Assembly: GCA_019649035.1 (NCBI GenBank)
Contig: BMAT01002748.1
Span: 86,418-107,621, forward strand
Origin: Elysia marginata
Lineage: Eukaryota > Mollusca > Gastropoda > Plakobranchidae
DNA length: 21,204 nucleotides
Direction: 5' to 3'
Below are positions 17,696-21,204 of the stretch, one piece after another. The translations under genes and the position numbers were made by a program. The stretch's first letter is position 1. Each line of letters opens with the position of its first letter. The notes under the pieces are model-generated. The model was given only the letters and a program-made list of their open reading frames with translations, made no database searches and was not told the DNA's origin.

Positions 17696-18969
17696 TTTTT
17701 TTTTGCACCAGGACGCATCTCATATTTGCATGATATATAATCAATTTGAAAGAGGCGACTTGACAACAGAAATTCCCCAAAATGACACCGCCACCGGGAG
17801 TATAATAATTCCAATGCTGTGGTTCTGCAAATACTTATCAGAGCTAAAAACTTATTACATTTCATAATGGGTGTGTTACAAAATTAGCAAAAAGGCTTTT
17901 GTTGATTAAATGCATTTAAATGTGGACAATTTTTAAAACCCATATGCAAAGTGTCATCAAAACAAGTAATTCTCCCCCTACTGCCTACCTCTTACATACC
18001 CCATCATTGCTAGTAAGCCAAGACAGCATTATAACTTTGACTGCAACTTAATTTATTTAGTATACCTGCACTAGCATAAAATCTTGTGTCAGTTGGCTGA
18101 AGGCATAGATCTAGATCAATGTTTGTCACGAATCCAAATTGAATGACAAATTTTGGTGTGCGATTTAAATACATCATTAAGATAACCTAACCATTTGCTC
18201 TTTGGACATTATTGCATTGGTTTTGTTTGAACGTATCAGGTGCCCTTCAAGCTTCTAAAAGATGTTCTAAGTTTTGCAGTGTTTGCTGGTCAATCTACCA
18301 CTAGTACCAGGACACATTTTATGATGTCAAATTTTGGAGGTTAGATTTAAATACATTGTACATTGAGACCAACCTTGTGCTTAAAAAGAAATTAACTCTG
18401 CCTTGGCCTTACACAAGACTAGCTATATTGTATTTTCAGCTGTGGTGATGTTTAAGTACATCAAGGGTTTGCTAAATAGCCATAAGATTTAGTTTCACCA
18501 ATAGACATTATAATACAGGCCTGATTTTATTTTAGATTTAGGGACACTCACCACGGTTTGCTGTTGAATCTATGGGTGTTAAAAACTTATCCTCGTGGCA
18601 CCTTAGCAAAGGCCAAGAACGAAAGGGAAGAGAAAAAGCAATTTCATAAATGTTTTAAAGAAATATGAGGAGTGGGGAATGAGGGGGAGCTGGTCAAATG
18701 TACATTGTATCATGGATCAAAGATGTCTGGAAGATCCATGTCAGAGCCCAGCTGAAGCAGCCATAATCAGTCAGCCAGTCATTTTGTGTTCGATCATGGT
18801 GTACTAAGTTTTAATCCTGTTTTTTATCCAGAGGTGATATTAAGTTCTTGAGAAAAACTCGCTGATTATCATTTGGGTGTGAATTAACTCTCTGAAATTC
18901 AAAATTTTTTTGCATAATTCAAAAGGAATGAAAATGAAACAAGATAAAACACTCTGAAACCATCTACTA
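17696..18969. other. AT-rich non-coding stretch with one diverged direct repeat
   Basis: No gene is seen. Segments 18143-18189 and 18324-18372 share TCAAATTTTGG/ACAAATTTTGG and GATTTAAATACAT at the same spacing, so they look like an old direct duplication. AGATCTAG occurs at 18107. Confidence 0.4.
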
Positions 18970-19398
18970 CAGTGGAAACCTCCAAAATCAAAGTCCAACT
19001 ATTCAAAATTCTCGTAATTCATAGTTTTCTAAGTGTCATGTTTTTATTTCCTCTTTGGCTTTGTTAGATTTGATCTTATAATTCAAAGTTAATGAAGTTC
19101 AATCCTCTAAATTTAAAGTTTGTTTTGCCATCTACAAAAGGTTTTCCTATTGATCTCCAACAGATCACTCTTACAAACAATCACAGGCATATCTAATGAA
19201 TTATTACTGCCCAGAATTGCCACCCCACAACCCACAGTCATTTTCTTTTTGCATGTCTGCAAGGAAAAGAAGGTGTTAATAATCAATAATAGAGCAAAAA
19301 AAAAATGACTAACTATATAAACCTATGATTTGAATCCTTTTAATTCAAAGTTTTTGTTCTTTCCCAAGAGATTTGAATTATGAGGTTTTCACCCTACG
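18970..19398. mobile_element. Pogo/Tigger-like MITE, copy 2
   Basis: The left terminus CAGTGGAAACCTCC is identical to copy 1 (14351) and is preceded by TA at 18968-18969. The right end is eroded but still reads GAGGTTTTCACCC near 19382-19394, with TA at 19399-19400. Internally 19033-19066 matches 14405-14438 at 30 of 34 bases (core TTTTTATTTCCTCTTTGG). There is no transposase. It is a sibling insertion of the same non-autonomous family, 81 bases shorter. Confidence 0.7.
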
Positions 19399-19400
19399 TA

Positions 19401-21012
19401 TGCCTTGCAGTTGTAAACAACTTCCTTTTGAATGCGAATTGCACATGATTGCTCATTTCATCCAATGATAATTGTAAAAGGTCACCGTTAACTGCCATAT
19501 TTATAAGGCATCTTTTTGTATTCAGATGACCCTATAAACAGCCCTCTTTGTCACTTAATGTATAATTTCATTGGGGTTTATCACTTTTTTAAAAAAATTT
19601 ATGGCCTCCAGATAAACAAGTTTAGTCTCACACTGCAGTATGGTTTTGGGAACAAAGTTCAACATTTTGATCACTGGCGGCAATTTTTTTTTTGCATGAC
19701 TGTAAAAACTTATTTCTATCATTAAAAAACAGAGATTTTGAACAAATTTGAATGTTGCTCCATACCAAAAAAAAAAGTATTTTGAAGATGACCATACCAG
19801 TGCAGAGTATTGTGCAAACCTTGCCTTTTTGTGATATTAATACATGTACAAATGACTGTACTTGCTCATTATTGATGAATTTTATTGTTAATGTTATATT
19901 GTCTGGGTCATCCACAGTGAGCAAAATGTAGATTTAAATTCAATTGCGGATCATGTTATGTTTATTCTTGGATATGGTTTATCAAGTAGTCTACAGTACA
20001 TGAATTGTTAAATTTTATCAATATGATGCTAATTTGTTTTTGCAATGAAATATGACTTGAATCATAATGCTTACTTAATTAAGTAATCGTTTCACTTCAT
20101 CAGTTAAAGGCTGCTATGAAGTATTGTATGATGGAAAAATTTCAAACATATCGTAGTTCTTATTCTTTTTATTTTTTTTTTGTATTCTTTGGGAAACTAT
20201 GTTTGAAATGAGAGACAGCGCTTAAGAAAAGTAAAGAAAGGACACATCCAATTCTATCTTCAATAATGATTTCAGACTAACCTGGTGAATATGTGTATAA
20301 TGTTGGGATATATAATGAAAGTTGTTGAAAATAAATGCTGTGAAACGCATAACTTCTACCACTTAAAATCTGTTGTCATTGATAGCCTTTATTATTGTTT
20401 TATGTAGTTTGTCATTTTGAAATTTTGTGCTAAAAAAAAAATTCACAATATCTCACTGGCATCTGAAACTTTTTTTAATCAACAAATTTTAATTGTGTTG
20501 TTACCAGCCCCACTGAGTCACAGGTATGAAATATAAATTTTAAAAAATGTTTAAAACTTTGTGCTCTTTCCCTTGCTACATAGAAATATTCAATACTCCC
20601 TGAGAACAATTGGATTAAATTGACTTTTATATTAAATTTACAAGGGTAACAAATTAGACACAGAGGATTTTCTTGAAATATTCATTGGACCATTAAATAA
20701 TGATAAACCTAGCAATTCAAGTCCACAAACTTGTTTGTTCAAAAGATGAAGGCTTCTGAATTCATAAACTGTGGCATCTGATTTATTGGACTGGTTGCAG
20801 CACAAATTTCATGAAAAAAAAGGGTTTTGCAATATGTACATAGAAAAATAGAAAACTATGTAAGAAAATCCAAATCAAGTTAAAACTGTTTATATAACAA
20901 GCCATTCAAATGGATTGATGAAGAAGAATTTTAAAAGCTTTCCTCTATTTTCAACCATTACCACACCCATAATAAATATTTTTTAAAACTGAAAAACTGT
21001 TTGATATGGGCT
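19401..21012. other. AT-rich non-coding stretch with candidate distal poly(A) site
   Basis: Open frames at 19516-19725 (+) and 19628-19924 (-) overlap, lack domains and are probably compositional. TACATGTA occurs at 19841-19848. No paired repeats are found. Confidence 0.4.
20330..20335 (+). terminator. Candidate distal poly(A) signal
   Basis: AATAAA sits in GAAAATAAATGCTG and is followed within 30-75 bases by U/GU-rich sequence (CTGTTGTCATTG, then TTATTGTTTTATG). It could end a very long 3' UTR of the LysM gene. Transcript evidence is lacking. Confidence 0.3.
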
Positions 21013-21204
21013 ACACAAGTCTTACAAAAATACATTATAACTCATATAAAATGCCTGTCCTTTTGGATAAATTTGCTGATTTAAAATAGATTCTCTCTAC
21101 TTGTAAACATAAGCCTTACAAAAGTACATTATAACTCATATAAAAAACCAGTCCTTTTGGATAAAATTGCTGATTTAAAATAGATTCTCTCTACTTGTAA
21201 ACAT
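21013..21204. repeat. 94-bp tandem repeat, runs off the window
   Basis: Copy 1 spans 21013-21106 and copy 2 spans 21107-21200, followed by the first four bases of a third copy (ACAT) at the window edge. The two full copies differ at about 7 of 94 positions. The unit is AT-rich and has no open frame. It is probably the edge of a minisatellite or satellite array. Confidence 0.85.

Noticed and set aside
19516..19924. Overlapping + and - strand open frames, considered as a small gene pair
   Set aside because: Low-complexity, mutually antisense, and no motif; AT-rich chance frames are more likely.
21013..21204. CRISPR-like direct repeats
   Set aside because: The units are directly adjacent, 94 bases long and diverged, without spacers; this is a eukaryotic tandem repeat.

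Overview
This is a eukaryotic, AT-rich, gene-poor and repeat-rich window. Its base composition, spliced gene, non-LTR retrotransposon debris, TA-flanked pogo/Tigger-like DNA transposons and tRNA-derived SINE fit a lophotrochozoan animal, most likely a gastropod mollusc. The frequent palindromic words AGATCTAG and TACATGTA support that by general impression of mollusc DNA. The species assignment is inference.

Only one real host gene is evident: a LysM-domain, single-pass membrane protein of the LYSMD3/LYSMD4 family on the + strand. Its coding sequence lies in two exons (9775-10119 and 10845-11423) joined by a 725-base phase-0 intron, and encodes 307 residues: an acidic and basic N-terminal region, one LysM domain split by the intron, a helical spacer and a C-terminal membrane anchor. 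A strong 3' splice site at 9611 implies at least one upstream non-coding exon. The predicted leader carries two short upstream ORFs.

Positions 1-9600 are intron 1 or intergenic DNA crowded with transposon relics. In order these are AGATCTAG palindromes, a fold-back element with perfect 20-bp arms (2031-2274), a TA-flanked Tigger/pogo-like element with a broken CENP-B-type helix-turn-helix relic (2288-3619), a 162-bp MITE beside it (3631-3792), an unexplained minus-strand open frame with a CxxCG motif (5075-5419), a second TA-flanked pogo-like element without visible transposase (6544-7563), a + strand reverse-transcriptase shard (about 7795-7896) and a longer minus-strand reverse-transcriptase relic (about 8011-9437) broken by an internal 67-70 bp tandem duplication. 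A LINE tail also sits antisense inside the gene's intron, ending close to the splice acceptor.

From 11424 to the end there is no further protein gene. The + strand is T/G-rich through much of it, compatible with a long 3' UTR or transcribed flank. It holds an RNase H shard of a retrotransposon (12600-12767), two copies of one pogo-like MITE family (14351-14860 and 18970-19398), a tRNA-derived SINE (about 17354-17695), minor short repeats, a plausible distal poly(A) signal (20330) and the start of a 94-bp tandem repeat running off the window edge (21013-21204).

I did not find a convincing new multi-gene system. The points worth most attention are the uORF-bearing leader of the LysM gene, the LINE tail abutting its splice acceptor, the fold-back element and the unassigned minus-strand open frame.
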